Origin: Candidatus Cloacimonadota bacterium
GTDB lineage: Bacteria; Cloacimonadota; Cloacimonadia; Cloacimonadales; TCS61
Assembly: GCA_021735645.1 (NCBI GenBank)
Contig: JAIPGP010000006.1
Coordinates: 1-64,000, forward strand
Reading direction: 5' to 3'
Length of the DNA: 64,000 nucleotides
Shown: positions 51,529 to 62,095 of the stretch, one piece after another
Layout: each line of letters begins with the position of its first letter
Position numbering within the stretch: position 1 is the stretch's first letter
The notes under the pieces: model-generated
Database searches by the model: none
Seen by the model: only the letters and a program-made list of their open reading frames with translations
Told to the model about the DNA's origin: nothing
Translations under genes and position numbers: made by a program

Positions 51529-52367
51529 TACCTCTATCTTCTTCTATTTTTTATTAATAATGTTGTCAAATTATATCTAACCTCTCCCCCGCTATCCCTG
51601 TTAATAATGTTAACTAAGTTCTGCCATCCACCCAAATTTTAATTAATTTCTGCAGCTAAGTCATATGTGCACCGCAGGGTATTTCCACGTGGGGCGCAGA
51701 TGACGACCATTACCAAACGATTCCAGCTCGATGCATTTTTTAGATTGAAATTTTGACAAGGTTAGATAATTAGTTGTTGCTCTCGCTCCGCGAAGATCGT
51801 CCATAGCCTTGACACAGACTGAACTTCTCGCCACCACCAGTGGTGCAAGCCCTACTTAACTGGTCAATTATTATTTAAACTCCTGCTATGAAGTCATACT
51901 TAATATCGTTCGTTCGTCTTGATTAAAAACTTTGTCAATTCCGTAACTGCCCCTCTATATACAATTTATACTTTATCTCTATTATAATCTCCATAATTTA
52001 CTGCAATTAAACCCCTTACATCTTGTTCAACTGTTTCTTACTTCATCTACCACACCCAGAGTGGCCCCCCTGTGGCTTCCCTGTGGCTTTATCACTGTTA
52101 TGGTCAATTACTGTAACATTAGTTCTCTTTTAATTATTGCTGTTTTTCTGGAACATGAACCCAATTCATCATATCCAATAATCTCCGCAAAGAACTTTTA
52201 AAAAACTACCTCTTTCCCGGTCAAATAATAAATAGTTTGACAATAATAAATCGATTTCGCCATATACATTTATGCTAATCAAGTCAGCCTGAAGTGTTTG
52301 CAGAATATATTGTTATTAGTAATTTCATCAACTGGTTAGTCTGATAATTATTTTTCATGGAGGAGTT

Positions 52368-52910
52368 ATGATGCTCATTAGGAAGTTTTTTTTGTTTCTG
52401 CTATTAATTCTATTTATTTTACCCGTTTCTGCGGCTATCGGCTGGGGAAATTCGGAAATTGTTTTCCTTTCTTCCACAACTGATGATAGTAATCATGTTG
52501 GTTCTGGTATTTCAGAAATGATCTTTTTATCTTCGATGGAGGAGGTTTTTCATATCGGCGAAGGAATTTCTGAGATAGTGCTGTTAAGTTCACTGCATTA
52601 TGGCGATGTGGATAATAATTCGGAAGTGGAAAGTCTTGATGCTTCCCTGATCCTGCAATACGTGATAGGATTCGATCCTGCTCCTGCTGCACCTTTACCC
52701 TGGGAAGACTGGAGAATCACAGTGGCAGATGTGAGTGGCAGCGGTTCTATTGGAGCTTATGACGCCGCGCTGATCTTGCGCTATGTGCTTGATTTAATCG
52801 ATATCTTCCCGGTAGAAGGTGAACCCATAATTGATAGAGTAAGGATTGAACAAATGAAACGCGAATTTATTAACTCGCAATACAATAATAATGGAGGAGA
52901 AATAAAATGA
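52368..52910 (+). CDS. Small secreted protein with three 'G-SE-I-LSS' repeats and dockerin type I-like domain
   Basis: Signal peptide. Repeats SEIVFLSS / SEMIFLSS / SEIVLLSS. 'YGDVDNNSEVESLDASLILQYVIG...VADVSGSGSIGAYDAALILRYVL' dockerin-like duplicated motif. Confidence 0.8.
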   Translation: MMLIRKFFLFLLLILFILPVSAAIGWGNSEIVFLSSTTDDSNHVGSGISEMIFLSSMEEVFHIGEGISEIVLLSSLHYGDVDNNSEVESLDASLILQYVIGFDPAPAAPLPWEDWRITVADVSGSGSIGAYDAALILRYVLDLIDIFPVEGEPIIDRVRIEQMKREFINSQYNNNGGEIK

Positions 52911-53992
52911 AAAAGATACTGATTGTTTTGATCATATTATCAGGAGTATATTTATATTGTAATGAACCACCGGTTGTCAGTAATATTATTGTGGAACAGC
53001 GAGACGATGGCAGTTATCTGGTTGATATTTATTATGATCTGGAAGATGCTGATGGAGATAGCATGCTGGTAAGCGTTAGTGCTTCTGATGATGAAGGTAT
53101 TTCTTGGAATTATGTGATCGTTTCTGTGGAAGGTGATATTGGTAATGATATTGTATCCGGTAACGGGAAGCAGGTGATCTGGGATTTTGCTGTTGATCAT
53201 CCTGAAGTCTTGAATATACCTACAATGATCAGAATCACTGCTGATGACCGTAATGGTGAAGGTATTGAAAGCATGATCTTCGTGGAAGGTGGTTTATTTG
53301 AGATGGGTGACCAGTTTAATGAGGGAAATGATGATGAATTACCGGTTCATAATGTAACTCTAAGCAATTTCTATATAGGTCAGTATGAAGTTACGCAGGG
53401 TGAATATGAAGCCGTTATGGGCAGCAATCCGGCTCATAGTTATGGAGTTGGCGATTATTATCCTGTATATTACGTGACCTGGTATAATGCAGTGCAATAT
53501 TGCAATGCTTTGAGTGAGATTGAAGGCTTAACACCCTGCTATAATTTGTCTGACTGGAGTTGTGATTTTAGTGTTGATGGTTATAGATTGCCCACTGAAG
53601 CGGAATGGGAATATGCCGCGCGAGGTGGCTTGAATTGGGAAGATAATTATCGTTACAGCGGAACAACGGACAATTTGGGAGATTATGCCTGGTATTATAA
53701 TAATTCAGGTTCACAGACTCATGAAGTCGGAACAAAGGAACCAAACCAGCTTAACATTTATGATATGAGCGGTAACGTTTGTGAATGGTGTAATGATTGG
53801 TATTCCAGTAGTTATTATGGCTCAAGCCCCAGTAGTGATCCAACTGGACCTGATAACGGGTCTGAACGTATGGTTCGTGATGGCTTCTGGAATAACTATG
53901 CCAGTTACTGCCGTGTAGCTGATCGTCACGGCGACCATCCCAGCACTAGTCAAGACAGTGTGGGCTTCCGCATCCTCAGGACAGCAGAATAA
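52907..53992 (+). CDS. Formylglycine-generating-enzyme-like (SUMF1/FGE-sulfatase) domain secreted protein
   Basis: FVEGGLFEMGDQFNEGNDDELPVHNVTLSNFYIGQYEVTQGEYEAVMG...YRLPTEAEWEYAARGG...NQLNIYDMSGNVCEWCNDWY...VGFRILRTAE. Confidence 0.92.
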   Translation: MKKILIVLIILSGVYLYCNEPPVVSNIIVEQRDDGSYLVDIYYDLEDADGDSMLVSVSASDDEGISWNYVIVSVEGDIGNDIVSGNGKQVIWDFAVDHPEVLNIPTMIRITADDRNGEGIESMIFVEGGLFEMGDQFNEGNDDELPVHNVTLSNFYIGQYEVTQGEYEAVMGSNPAHSYGVGDYYPVYYVTWYNAVQYCNALSEIEGLTPCYNLSDWSCDFSVDGYRLPTEAEWEYAARGGLNWEDNYRYSGTTDNLGDYAWYYNNSGSQTHEVGTKEPNQLNIYDMSGNVCEWCNDWYSSSYYGSSPSSDPTGPDNGSERMVRDGFWNNYASYCRVADRHGDHPSTSQDSVGFRILRTAE

Positions 53993-54172
53993 TTATGAAT
54001 AATAAATTTGAATTAAAAAACTAGAGAGGTACAGTAACCCTGTAAACGATTCCTGCCTTAACCCCTGGCATCGGATGAAAAACTATTCTAATGAAACCCA
54101 GGAATCAACCGGGTTCCGGTGTGCTCGAACTGTGCAGTAGATCGCAATAGGAGTATTTGATAAGGAGTTACA

Positions 54173-57100
54173 GTGAAATCAAGATTGATTCTGTTCATCA
54201 TGTTTGTGCTGGCGTTATCTATCTTAAAGGCAATTTCAAATATTAACAGCTTTGAGGTAATGTATAATAATGGACAAACTGTTTTGGACAGGACTATTCT
54301 TGCCACAGAATCAGATAGTGTATTTCAGCAAGTGCTGCCTGTGATAGATGGTGAGGAATATTTTGCCCTGAGCAGCAGCAACTGCGAAGTGGAAATCAGT
54401 TCAGTAATGAGATTACGTGATCTGGAATTTTCAATTCTCACAGTATATCCTTCCGAAAATTTGCTGCCTGGAGACAGTCTTCAGATTGTTTTAGAGGGAA
54501 ATTGTCAGGCTGAAGTGGAATTATCCAGTCCTGCCGAATCATTTCTCAAGATGTATATCAGCCTTTTTCCTGAAATGGCTGAACGTGAAAACTGGCGGGA
54601 ACTTGAGCCAGCCCAGCCTAATATCCTCTATATTTATCCCGATATCAGCGAACCTTCTTTCTGGCAGGCTTTTGATTATTTACTGGAATGGAAAAAACAA
54701 AAAGGTTTTAAGGTTTATCAGTATGCTGTAGATAATGAACCCAGTTCGTCTATAAAAGACTATATCCAAAATGCTTATGACTCCTGGGAAGAACCACCGG
54801 AATACGTCTGCCTCGTTGGTGATGCCGGAGGTGATTATAATGTCCCTACTGCTTATTTTTCAGGAGGTGAAGGTGACCATTACTACACTACCCTGGCAGG
54901 TGATGACCAAATTGCCGATATTCATATCGGTCGACTTTCTTTTGATAATATTTTGCAGTGGCAATCCATTGTATATAAAACTATTATGTATGAAAAAGAA
55001 CCCTATCTGGATAACCCCGACTGGTTCAGCCGGGCTTTACTGGTTGGTGACCCCACTTCTTCAGGCATGTCGTGTGTTTATACCAATATCAATATCCGCG
55101 AATTGATTGAGCATAACTATCCGGAATATGATTATCTGGAAATATATGAATATCCCTTCCAGCCAACAATGCAAACGAAGATAGATTTGGGAGTCAGTTA
55201 CTTCAATTATCGTGGATATGGCGGCATGAGCGGCTGGTATGATGGCACGGCAAACGGGCTGTATAATGGTATGATGCTCCCATTTGCGGTAATCAGTACC
55301 TGTGCAACCGGTGATTTTGCCGGCACTGAAGGCTGCCGCAGTGAAGTGTTTCTCCAAACCGGCTCTGTGTCTAATCCCAGAGGAGCTATTGGAGCCATCG
55401 GCACCGCTACTATCACTACCCATACCTGCTTTAATAACTGCTTTGTTACCGGTGTGGCTTATGGCTTATTTGCTGACAAACTGCTGACTATGGGCGCCGC
55501 TCATACGAGAGGTAAAACTGCTTTATGGCTGAATTATCCCCAAAATCCGGATCAGGCAGCAACAAAATTCTCTTACTGGAATAATCTGATGGGTTGTCCG
55601 GCAGTGGCAATCTGGCAGGGCTTCCCCCGCGAATTATCTGTTATCAGAGAAGATATTTACTCCACCAGCATGAATAATATTAGTATCCAGGTTCTCAATG
55701 AATATTCCGATCCAGCCTGTGAGATGTATTGCTGCCTCTATAATACTGCAAATGATGAACAGTATTTTTGCTATAGTGACCAGAGCGGCTATGCCAATTT
55801 TAGCATGGCAGACCTGGACTCTGATGAATTTATTCTCACTGTGAGTGGAAATAATTTTTATCCCTGCCAGGATACTATTTATATTTCAGCAGATTTTGAC
55901 CTGTATATCAATGACCTCACTTTCTATGACAACAGCAGTAATGGCAGTTTTGAGCCTGGTGAAACAGGATCAGTAGGCTTTGAGATCATCAATTGCAGTG
56001 ATGCCGTTATCGCTCCTCTGGAAATATCTGTTTTCAGTAATTCCGCAGAGATCATCGTTAGTGATGGAGAAATTGTGATTGATCAGCTTGAACCTGATGC
56101 AACCCTATTTATCGATGATATCGGATTGCTGTTTCAAAATAGCATCACGAATGATCAGCCCCAATTTATCGGCGTCTCGGTTCAATCAGATAACTACTCA
56201 TTTTATGATACCTACCAACTGCCGGTTACTTTTTTGGAATTCACTTTAAGTGATTATGATTTTACGGATGATAATAATAATTTACCGGAACCCGGGGAAG
56301 TGATCAGTTTCGATTATTGTATTACGAATTCAGGTGATTGTAATTTAGATGATATTAGCCTGCAATTTACTACTGCCAGCAATATCGTCTGGGTTTCTGA
56401 CCAGATTATTTCCCTGGGAAGCCTGCAACCGGGTGATTCTTATCAATCTGCTGAATCGATTTCACTTGATATTGCCCAGGCATTCATTGCCGGAAATAAT
56501 GAAACTTTGCTCCTGAAATTGAGTAATCCCACCGGATTTGAACAATATATTGATCTGGAATTCTGCATTGGGGAATCCGGTATTGATCAGCCCACAGGTC
56601 CTGATGCTTTCGGATATTGCATCTATGATGAATATGATCAGGAATATCTGGATGTTGATTATGACTGGGTGGAAATTAATGATTACACTGAATTATTTCT
56701 CCCGGATAATGGTGATCAAGGTGCATCTTGCCGGGTGATGCTGCCCTTCAATTTTCGCTATTATGACCAGGACTATGACTGCATTACTGTGTGCTCCAAT
56801 GGCTGGGTGGCTCCCGGGGATACTGAAAGTGCCTCCTTTATGAATTGGGCTATCCCCGGCGAAGGTGGAATCTCTCCTGTCATTGCTGTTTTCTGGGATG
56901 ATCTGGTTAATGCAGATAATAGTGGTATCTATACTTACTACTCTCAGGATGATAATTACTTCGTGATCGAATGGGATAGATTACGTAATGACTGGGATAA
57001 CAGTCTGGAAACATTTGAATTGATTATCTATGACAGGCAGTTCTTTCCCAGCTCTAATGGTAATAATCTGCTCAAATTTCAATATAAGGATTTTAATAAT

Positions 57101-59254
57101 ACTAATACCGGTAACTATACGGGTACTCACTTAGCCAATCACGGACAGTTTGCTACTATAGGTATTGAAGATCAAACCGGTATGTATGGTCTGCAATATA
57201 CTTATAATGACGATTATCCTGATACCGGGGCAGAACTTAGCAGCGAAAGCGCTTTGATGATTGGTGGACAGCCGGTCCCTGCCGAATCTGCCTGGATTGT
57301 GATAGATGATTGCCATTATTTCAATTCTGCAGGTGAAAACCTTGTCACTCCGGGTGACTCGATCTCTATCGTGCTCGATTTGTGGAATATTGGCAGTGAA
57401 GCTACTCAAGACATCCTCCTGGAACTTTATTGTGAGAATCTTGATCATATTGATCTGATAGATAATGAACTTTTGATTGGGGAAATTCCACCTCTTACAT
57501 TGATCGAGGGAATTGCCGGATTAAATTTCTTTATCAGTGAAAATTACCCTCCACTGGAAGAATTGCAGTTTGATCTGATAATTAGCTCAAATAGTATGTC
57601 GTGGAACTATGGTCTAAATGTTCGGGTTACAGCTCCATTAATAGATTTTAACGCTGATTATATTGAATTCGGTGAAGTATTTTGTAATTATGAAGCTTAT
57701 TACGAACTGATTATTGAAAATGATGGCACTGCAAATCTTCAAGTTTCTGATGTGTATAGCTCTACACCGGAGTTAACTGCTGACTTTTCTCCTATGCTGA
57801 TTGAACCCGGTGAAACGCAATCCCTTAACCTGACATTGCTGACAGATGAGATCGGTGATTTTAATGCAAATCTTACCATAATCAGTAATTCCATCACCTC
57901 CAATTCATATATTTTGCCGGTAACTGCTGTAGTAGTATCGCCACCAGTTATTGTAGTAGATAGCAGTTTGCACTATTTTGAGGCAGAACTTGATGAATTA
58001 AACACCTTCCCTATTGATATCAGTAATGCCGGAGATGGTACTTTATATGTTTCCGCTCATTTGGAAGGATTTTATAATTCAGGAAATGGAGCTTTATTCA
58101 GCGGGGGCTACCTGAACCTTTCAGAACCGGTTATCACAGGCTCTGAATTCACTATTGAAGCCTGGGCTCGTATTGATGGTCCTGGTTTCCACGTTCATGA
58201 ATCCAATCCTATCTATGAACAGAGAGATAGCGATCCTGAAGATTACCGGGCAATTATGGTTCTCTTTGCCAGATCAAGTTCTGGCTATACTGTTTTCTCT
58301 ATGCAGGCTGTAAATAGTACTGGCGTTGTATTAGTAACTCCTGCTCCACCATTCGGAGGATGGCATCACTATGCCGTCACCGTTGATGACGATTTTGTTA
58401 ACCTGTTTCTGGACGGACAACTCATGGTCACCGAAATTAATAATGAAAGTGGTGGCTATACTTCCGGGGTAGATTTTACCGGAATTGGATCTCATAGATA
58501 TAGTGGAATATTAAAAGCATCATATAACGGCATGATCGATGAAGTAAGGTTCTGGGATAGAGTCCTTACTCCTCAGGAAATACTCGATCATCAATATCAC
58601 AGTGTTGACCCTGATTCAGATAACCTTACTGCCTGCTGGACATTTAATAATCTAAATAACTGGCAGGATATCACCAATTGCGGGATATATACTACTCCTG
58701 TTTCATCGGTAGATCATTTTCAATCTGAGGCACCCATTAACGATTGGAGCAGTATCGATTCGCAGTCCCTCATCATTGAAGGTGGAGAAAATGGCTTGAT
58801 TAATCTTATCATAGATACCTCCTGGCTTACTCTGGGAGACACTTATCAGACAAACCTGATATTAGAAACTAATGATCCCGAAACTGCAGAGATCACTATT
58901 CCTGTAGAAGTATCAGTGGTTCCCTCCTCAGATAATGAAGATGAAATTATCTCTCATAACCGGCTTGAGCAAAATTATCCTAATCCTTTCCGCTGCAATT
59001 CAGATTCCCGAATTGTTACTACTATCGATTATGCTTTAACTCCGGAAGTAGCAGAAGCTGAAATCATAATCTATAATATCAAAGGGCAAAAAGTTAAAAA
59101 CTTTATCCTTGATCCGAAAACCCAAACGCTGGGAAGTATCTCCTGGAATGGATATAATAATCAAAATAGACAGGTCGGCAGCGGAGTATATTGCTATGTA
59201 TTGAAATCTGACAACAAGATTAACTGTCAGAAGAAGCTGTTATTACTCAGATAG
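54173..59254 (+). CDS. Peptidase C25 (gingipain-like) with LamG-like and ASH-like domains, FlgD-like C-terminal sorting domain (GTG start)
   Basis: YVCLVGDAGGDYNVPTAYFSGGEGDHYYTTLAGDDQIADIHIGRL...AVISTCATGDFAGTEGCRSEVFL; LamG 'FTIEAWARIDG...GWHHYAVTVDDDFVNLFLDGQL...IDEVRFWDRVLTPQEI'; C-term 'LEQNYPNPF...YNIKGQKVKNF...GVYCYVLKSDNKINCQKKLLLLR'. AAGGAG upstream of GTG 54173. Confidence 0.88.
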   Translation: MKSRLILFIMFVLALSILKAISNINSFEVMYNNGQTVLDRTILATESDSVFQQVLPVIDGEEYFALSSSNCEVEISSVMRLRDLEFSILTVYPSENLLPGDSLQIVLEGNCQAEVELSSPAESFLKMYISLFPEMAERENWRELEPAQPNILYIYPDISEPSFWQAFDYLLEWKKQKGFKVYQYAVDNEPSSSIKDYIQNAYDSWEEPPEYVCLVGDAGGDYNVPTAYFSGGEGDHYYTTLAGDDQIADIHIGRLSFDNILQWQSIVYKTIMYEKEPYLDNPDWFSRALLVGDPTSSGMSCVYTNINIRELIEHNYPEYDYLEIYEYPFQPTMQTKIDLGVSYFNYRGYGGMSGWYDGTANGLYNGMMLPFAVISTCATGDFAGTEGCRSEVFLQTGSVSNPRGAIGAIGTATITTHTCFNNCFVTGVAYGLFADKLLTMGAAHTRGKTALWLNYPQNPDQAATKFSYWNNLMGCPAVAIWQGFPRELSVIREDIYSTSMNNISIQVLNEYSDPACEMYCCLYNTANDEQYFCYSDQSGYANFSMADLDSDEFILTVSGNNFYPCQDTIYISADFDLYINDLTFYDNSSNGSFEPGETGSVGFEIINCSDAVIAPLEISVFSNSAEIIVSDGEIVIDQLEPDATLFIDDIGLLFQNSITNDQPQFIGVSVQSDNYSFYDTYQLPVTFLEFTLSDYDFTDDNNNLPEPGEVISFDYCITNSGDCNLDDISLQFTTASNIVWVSDQIISLGSLQPGDSYQSAESISLDIAQAFIAGNNETLLLKLSNPTGFEQYIDLEFCIGESGIDQPTGPDAFGYCIYDEYDQEYLDVDYDWVEINDYTELFLPDNGDQGASCRVMLPFNFRYYDQDYDCITVCSNGWVAPGDTESASFMNWAIPGEGGISPVIAVFWDDLVNADNSGIYTYYSQDDNYFVIEWDRLRNDWDNSLETFELIIYDRQFFPSSNGNNLLKFQYKDFNNTNTGNYTGTHLANHGQFATIGIEDQTGMYGLQYTYNDDYPDTGAELSSESALMIGGQPVPAESAWIVIDDCHYFNSAGENLVTPGDSISIVLDLWNIGSEATQDILLELYCENLDHIDLIDNELLIGEIPPLTLIEGIAGLNFFISENYPPLEELQFDLIISSNSMSWNYGLNVRVTAPLIDFNADYIEFGEVFCNYEAYYELIIENDGTANLQVSDVYSSTPELTADFSPMLIEPGETQSLNLTLLTDEIGDFNANLTIISNSITSNSYILPVTAVVVSPPVIVVDSSLHYFEAELDELNTFPIDISNAGDGTLYVSAHLEGFYNSGNGALFSGGYLNLSEPVITGSEFTIEAWARIDGPGFHVHESNPIYEQRDSDPEDYRAIMVLFARSSSGYTVFSMQAVNSTGVVLVTPAPPFGGWHHYAVTVDDDFVNLFLDGQLMVTEINNESGGYTSGVDFTGIGSHRYSGILKASYNGMIDEVRFWDRVLTPQEILDHQYHSVDPDSDNLTACWTFNNLNNWQDITNCGIYTTPVSSVDHFQSEAPINDWSSIDSQSLIIEGGENGLINLIIDTSWLTLGDTYQTNLILETNDPETAEITIPVEVSVVPSSDNEDEIISHNRLEQNYPNPFRCNSDSRIVTTIDYALTPEVAEAEIIIYNIKGQKVKNFILDPKTQTLGSISWNGYNNQNRQVGSGVYCYVLKSDNKINCQKKLLLLR

Positions 59255-59257
59255 TTC

Positions 59258-60253
59258 TTATATTCGATTGATCTTCTTCAAAGATTTGTATTTCTGAGAA
59301 TACATGCGGCAGGCATTTATCAGGTTGTCCTGTTTGTGGAAGATTTGAGCGTATTTCTGGAAAATCGGGATTTCTGTGATCTTGTAGAGAACTTTTAGCT
59401 GGGCTATATGCAATCTCTGGTACTGGATAGTAGCTGGGTCTATTTCCGGATACCACTCTGCCTGGCAATGATTATAGCGGCTCCAGTAGCCCAGATCATA
59501 GACCGGCAATATATCTGCCACAGTCTGTATCCCGGAATCAAATAGTATTCTGGCAGTCTTGTCATCTGGAAATACTCTCACATAATCATAAATGCCCAAC
59601 AAGGCAAATATCATCCCATTCAGAACCATAGTAGGCAATTCTGCGGTATATTCTTCATAAAAAGGAGCCTGATCGATCAGAATTGTCACCCCGCCCTCTT
59701 TGACTGGCAGGCTGAAAGGTTGCAAAGCCAGCTTGGCAAGATCTGCCCAGTCATCGTTACCTGTAAGCTGAAAACCCCGCAGCAGAATATTTATCGCTCT
59801 TGCCTGCGAAAAAGCAGATTGCCAGGGTCCGGGATTTTGATATTGCGGTAATGGCACCTTAGTGAGCCAGCGGGCACCCAGTTTGCGGCTCTCTTCGGCA
59901 TTAGTCTCAAACCAGCGGGGATAATGTAAAAACCTTTCTCTGTCCTCTTCTTTGCCGCTTTTCAACCAGGTGTGAAATACCGCCAGCCCCATCTGACCAA
60001 TGGTAATAGGGAAATATATATATTCTTCTCCCTCCACATCTATATAGGTCTTGTTAACCGGTATGCCATTTTCATCAAAATGGCTCAGCAGTTTCTGGTC
60101 TTTACCACCAGCAACCCGCTTTTCGTCAAACATGAAATAATAATATCCCAGGTCACTGCTGGTGACATCTTTAGCTATTGCATAACGTGTTTTGGGGGTA
60201 TTAATATCATGCAGGAATTTATTGATCATAAAAGATTTCTTTTTCATACTCAT
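59258..60253 (-). CDS. D-glucuronyl C5-epimerase C-terminal-like protein
   Basis: 'YIYFPITIGQMGLAVFHTWLKSG...GPWQSAFSQARAINILLRGFQLTG...EEYTAELPTMVLNGMIFALLGIYDYVR...YDLGYWSRYNHCQ' matches C5-epimerase family motifs. Confidence 0.82.
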   Translation of the reverse strand: MSMKKKSFMINKFLHDINTPKTRYAIAKDVTSSDLGYYYFMFDEKRVAGGKDQKLLSHFDENGIPVNKTYIDVEGEEYIYFPITIGQMGLAVFHTWLKSGKEEDRERFLHYPRWFETNAEESRKLGARWLTKVPLPQYQNPGPWQSAFSQARAINILLRGFQLTGNDDWADLAKLALQPFSLPVKEGGVTILIDQAPFYEEYTAELPTMVLNGMIFALLGIYDYVRVFPDDKTARILFDSGIQTVADILPVYDLGYWSRYNHCQAEWYPEIDPATIQYQRLHIAQLKVLYKITEIPIFQKYAQIFHKQDNLINACRMYSQKYKSLKKINRI

Positions 60254-61530
60254 AGTATCTCTCCGAAGAATTCCGCTAGTTTGGCAGTTAACTGCCTGCG
60301 GTGAAATTGATTGATGTACTCCCTGTCTATTTCCGGCTCTTTGCCGTTTTGCCAGTCATTATAGGCATTATTAAATATCTCCAGCCAGTCTGATTCCGCA
60401 GCATACACCTTGCCGCAACCGCTGTTTGCAATGATCTGGGCTGTATCTCCTGTAGCATCTCCCGCGCCCAGCACCGGACGCTGCACTGCGATATACTCAA
60501 ATATTTTACCTGGAATATGACCCTTATAATCTGCCAGCTTTTCCAGAAAAATCAGGTTTAATGATGCTGATTTCATCTTTGCTAAAGCCTTGTGATGCGG
60601 CAGGTATCCGCTTATCTGCAGGTTTTCTGCCGGAATATATTGCCTGATCCGGCTGATTATTTCCGGGTTCACTTTGCCTATCAGTACCAGACGCGTGACC
60701 TGCCTTTTATCCCCATCTTCCAGAAAGCTCTCTAATCCGGCAAAGAACTCCTGATAGTATCTATTTGCCGTGATCCCTCCTGCATGCAAAAGCGTGAAAC
60801 CTTTCTCCGGCTCAGGCGGTATTCCCATCACCTCATCATCAAAGCCATTGGTGATCGTACAACAGAGTTTCGCCTTATCTATGGGTAAAAGCTCCTGAAA
60901 CATGCGACTGGCAGTAGTGATTCCATCGCAATCCTGCACTACCTTCTTTTCCAGAAATTCGTCCCACCACCGGGCTATCGCCATACGTGGAGCATTTCTG
61001 TAATAATGTATTTTCGTCCAGGGATCACGGAAATCAGCTATCCATTTGAGTTTATATTTTTTCTGAAGTTTTTGTGCGATCAGATGCGTGGTAGGCGGTG
61101 GGGAACTGGAATAGATAAGCTCAATATTTTCTTCTCTAATTATTCTGCCGGCAGCCTGCACAGCAGATGGCAGCCAACCGATCTTGGCATCAGGAATAAA
61201 TATATTCAGCCTGAACCAGTGAGCCAGTCTCGTTTTCCAGTTCAGGTTCTTATTCGCCAGCACTGCAACCGGAATATTCTCTTCTTTCCTGCCGGTAAAT
61301 TTATTATATAGCAGATCAGGTTCCCAATTAGCTGTTTTAATAATCCGTATTTCTGCGGGTATTTCATCTATCAAGCTCTGGTCGTAAGCGGGAAAATTGC
61401 CTTTATTAACTGTCAGCACTATAGGCTGCCAGCCAAATTCCGACAGATATTTGACGAATTTAAGGATTCTCTGTACGCCGGGACCCCCAGCCGGGGGCCA
61501 GTAATAGGTGATGATCAGAACTCTACGCAT
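60250..61530 (-). CDS. Glycosyltransferase family 4
   Basis: MRRVLIITYYWPPAGGPGVQRILKFVKYLSEFGWQPIVLTV... typical GT4 N-terminus. Start trimmed from 61584. Confidence 0.9.
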   Translation of the reverse strand: MRRVLIITYYWPPAGGPGVQRILKFVKYLSEFGWQPIVLTVNKGNFPAYDQSLIDEIPAEIRIIKTANWEPDLLYNKFTGRKEENIPVAVLANKNLNWKTRLAHWFRLNIFIPDAKIGWLPSAVQAAGRIIREENIELIYSSSPPPTTHLIAQKLQKKYKLKWIADFRDPWTKIHYYRNAPRMAIARWWDEFLEKKVVQDCDGITTASRMFQELLPIDKAKLCCTITNGFDDEVMGIPPEPEKGFTLLHAGGITANRYYQEFFAGLESFLEDGDKRQVTRLVLIGKVNPEIISRIRQYIPAENLQISGYLPHHKALAKMKSASLNLIFLEKLADYKGHIPGKIFEYIAVQRPVLGAGDATGDTAQIIANSGCGKVYAAESDWLEIFNNAYNDWQNGKEPEIDREYINQFHRRQLTAKLAEFFGEIL

Positions 61531-62095
61531 CGTCGTCTGCTGAAGCTCCCTTCTTTGCTGCCCGTTTCTGCCGCTCTCCTGCACCTACTGCCACACTGCT
61601 CACAAATTCATCCAGTTCCGCCTGCGGCACCATCTCAATTATTGCATTCAATATCTCCAGCATCTTAGGAAATGCCAAAGTCAGCTCATGCACTTTGATT
61701 TCACCCCCATCTCCGAAATAACTGATGTCCAGTATCCGCTGCCGCGCTTTGATAAGTTTGATCGAAACAAAGTCCTGCCACATAATAATCACGTTTTTCT
61801 TCAATAGATAAGTAAATTCCAGACTATCTTCTCTAAAAATCAGCCTGTTTATGGTAAACAGGTTTCTCAGCAGCGAATTCAATGCAAAAAAAATGATCAG
61901 AAAAGGAACTATCTTAGTGAAAGTAGATGAATCCGCATTGGTCTTATTCAAGATCAGCCAGCCTCCATAAAATATCGCCAGCCAGGAAAAAATAATCGTA
62001 AACCAGCGGATTAGCTGGTTAAACCAGTAGGAGCGGGGAAATCCCTTCCGCTCATTTATATTCAGATATTCTTCATAATGGTTCATATTCCGCAC
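61523..62095 (-). CDS. Small membrane protein, two TM segments, PH-like/unknown
   Basis: Supplied ORF, overlaps downstream GT4 start and upstream PHP gene end (translationally coupled arrangement). Confidence 0.7.
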   Translation of the reverse strand: MRNMNHYEEYLNINERKGFPRSYWFNQLIRWFTIIFSWLAIFYGGWLILNKTNADSSTFTKIVPFLIIFFALNSLLRNLFTINRLIFREDSLEFTYLLKKNVIIMWQDFVSIKLIKARQRILDISYFGDGGEIKVHELTLAFPKMLEILNAIIEMVPQAELDEFVSSVAVGAGERQKRAAKKGASADDDA

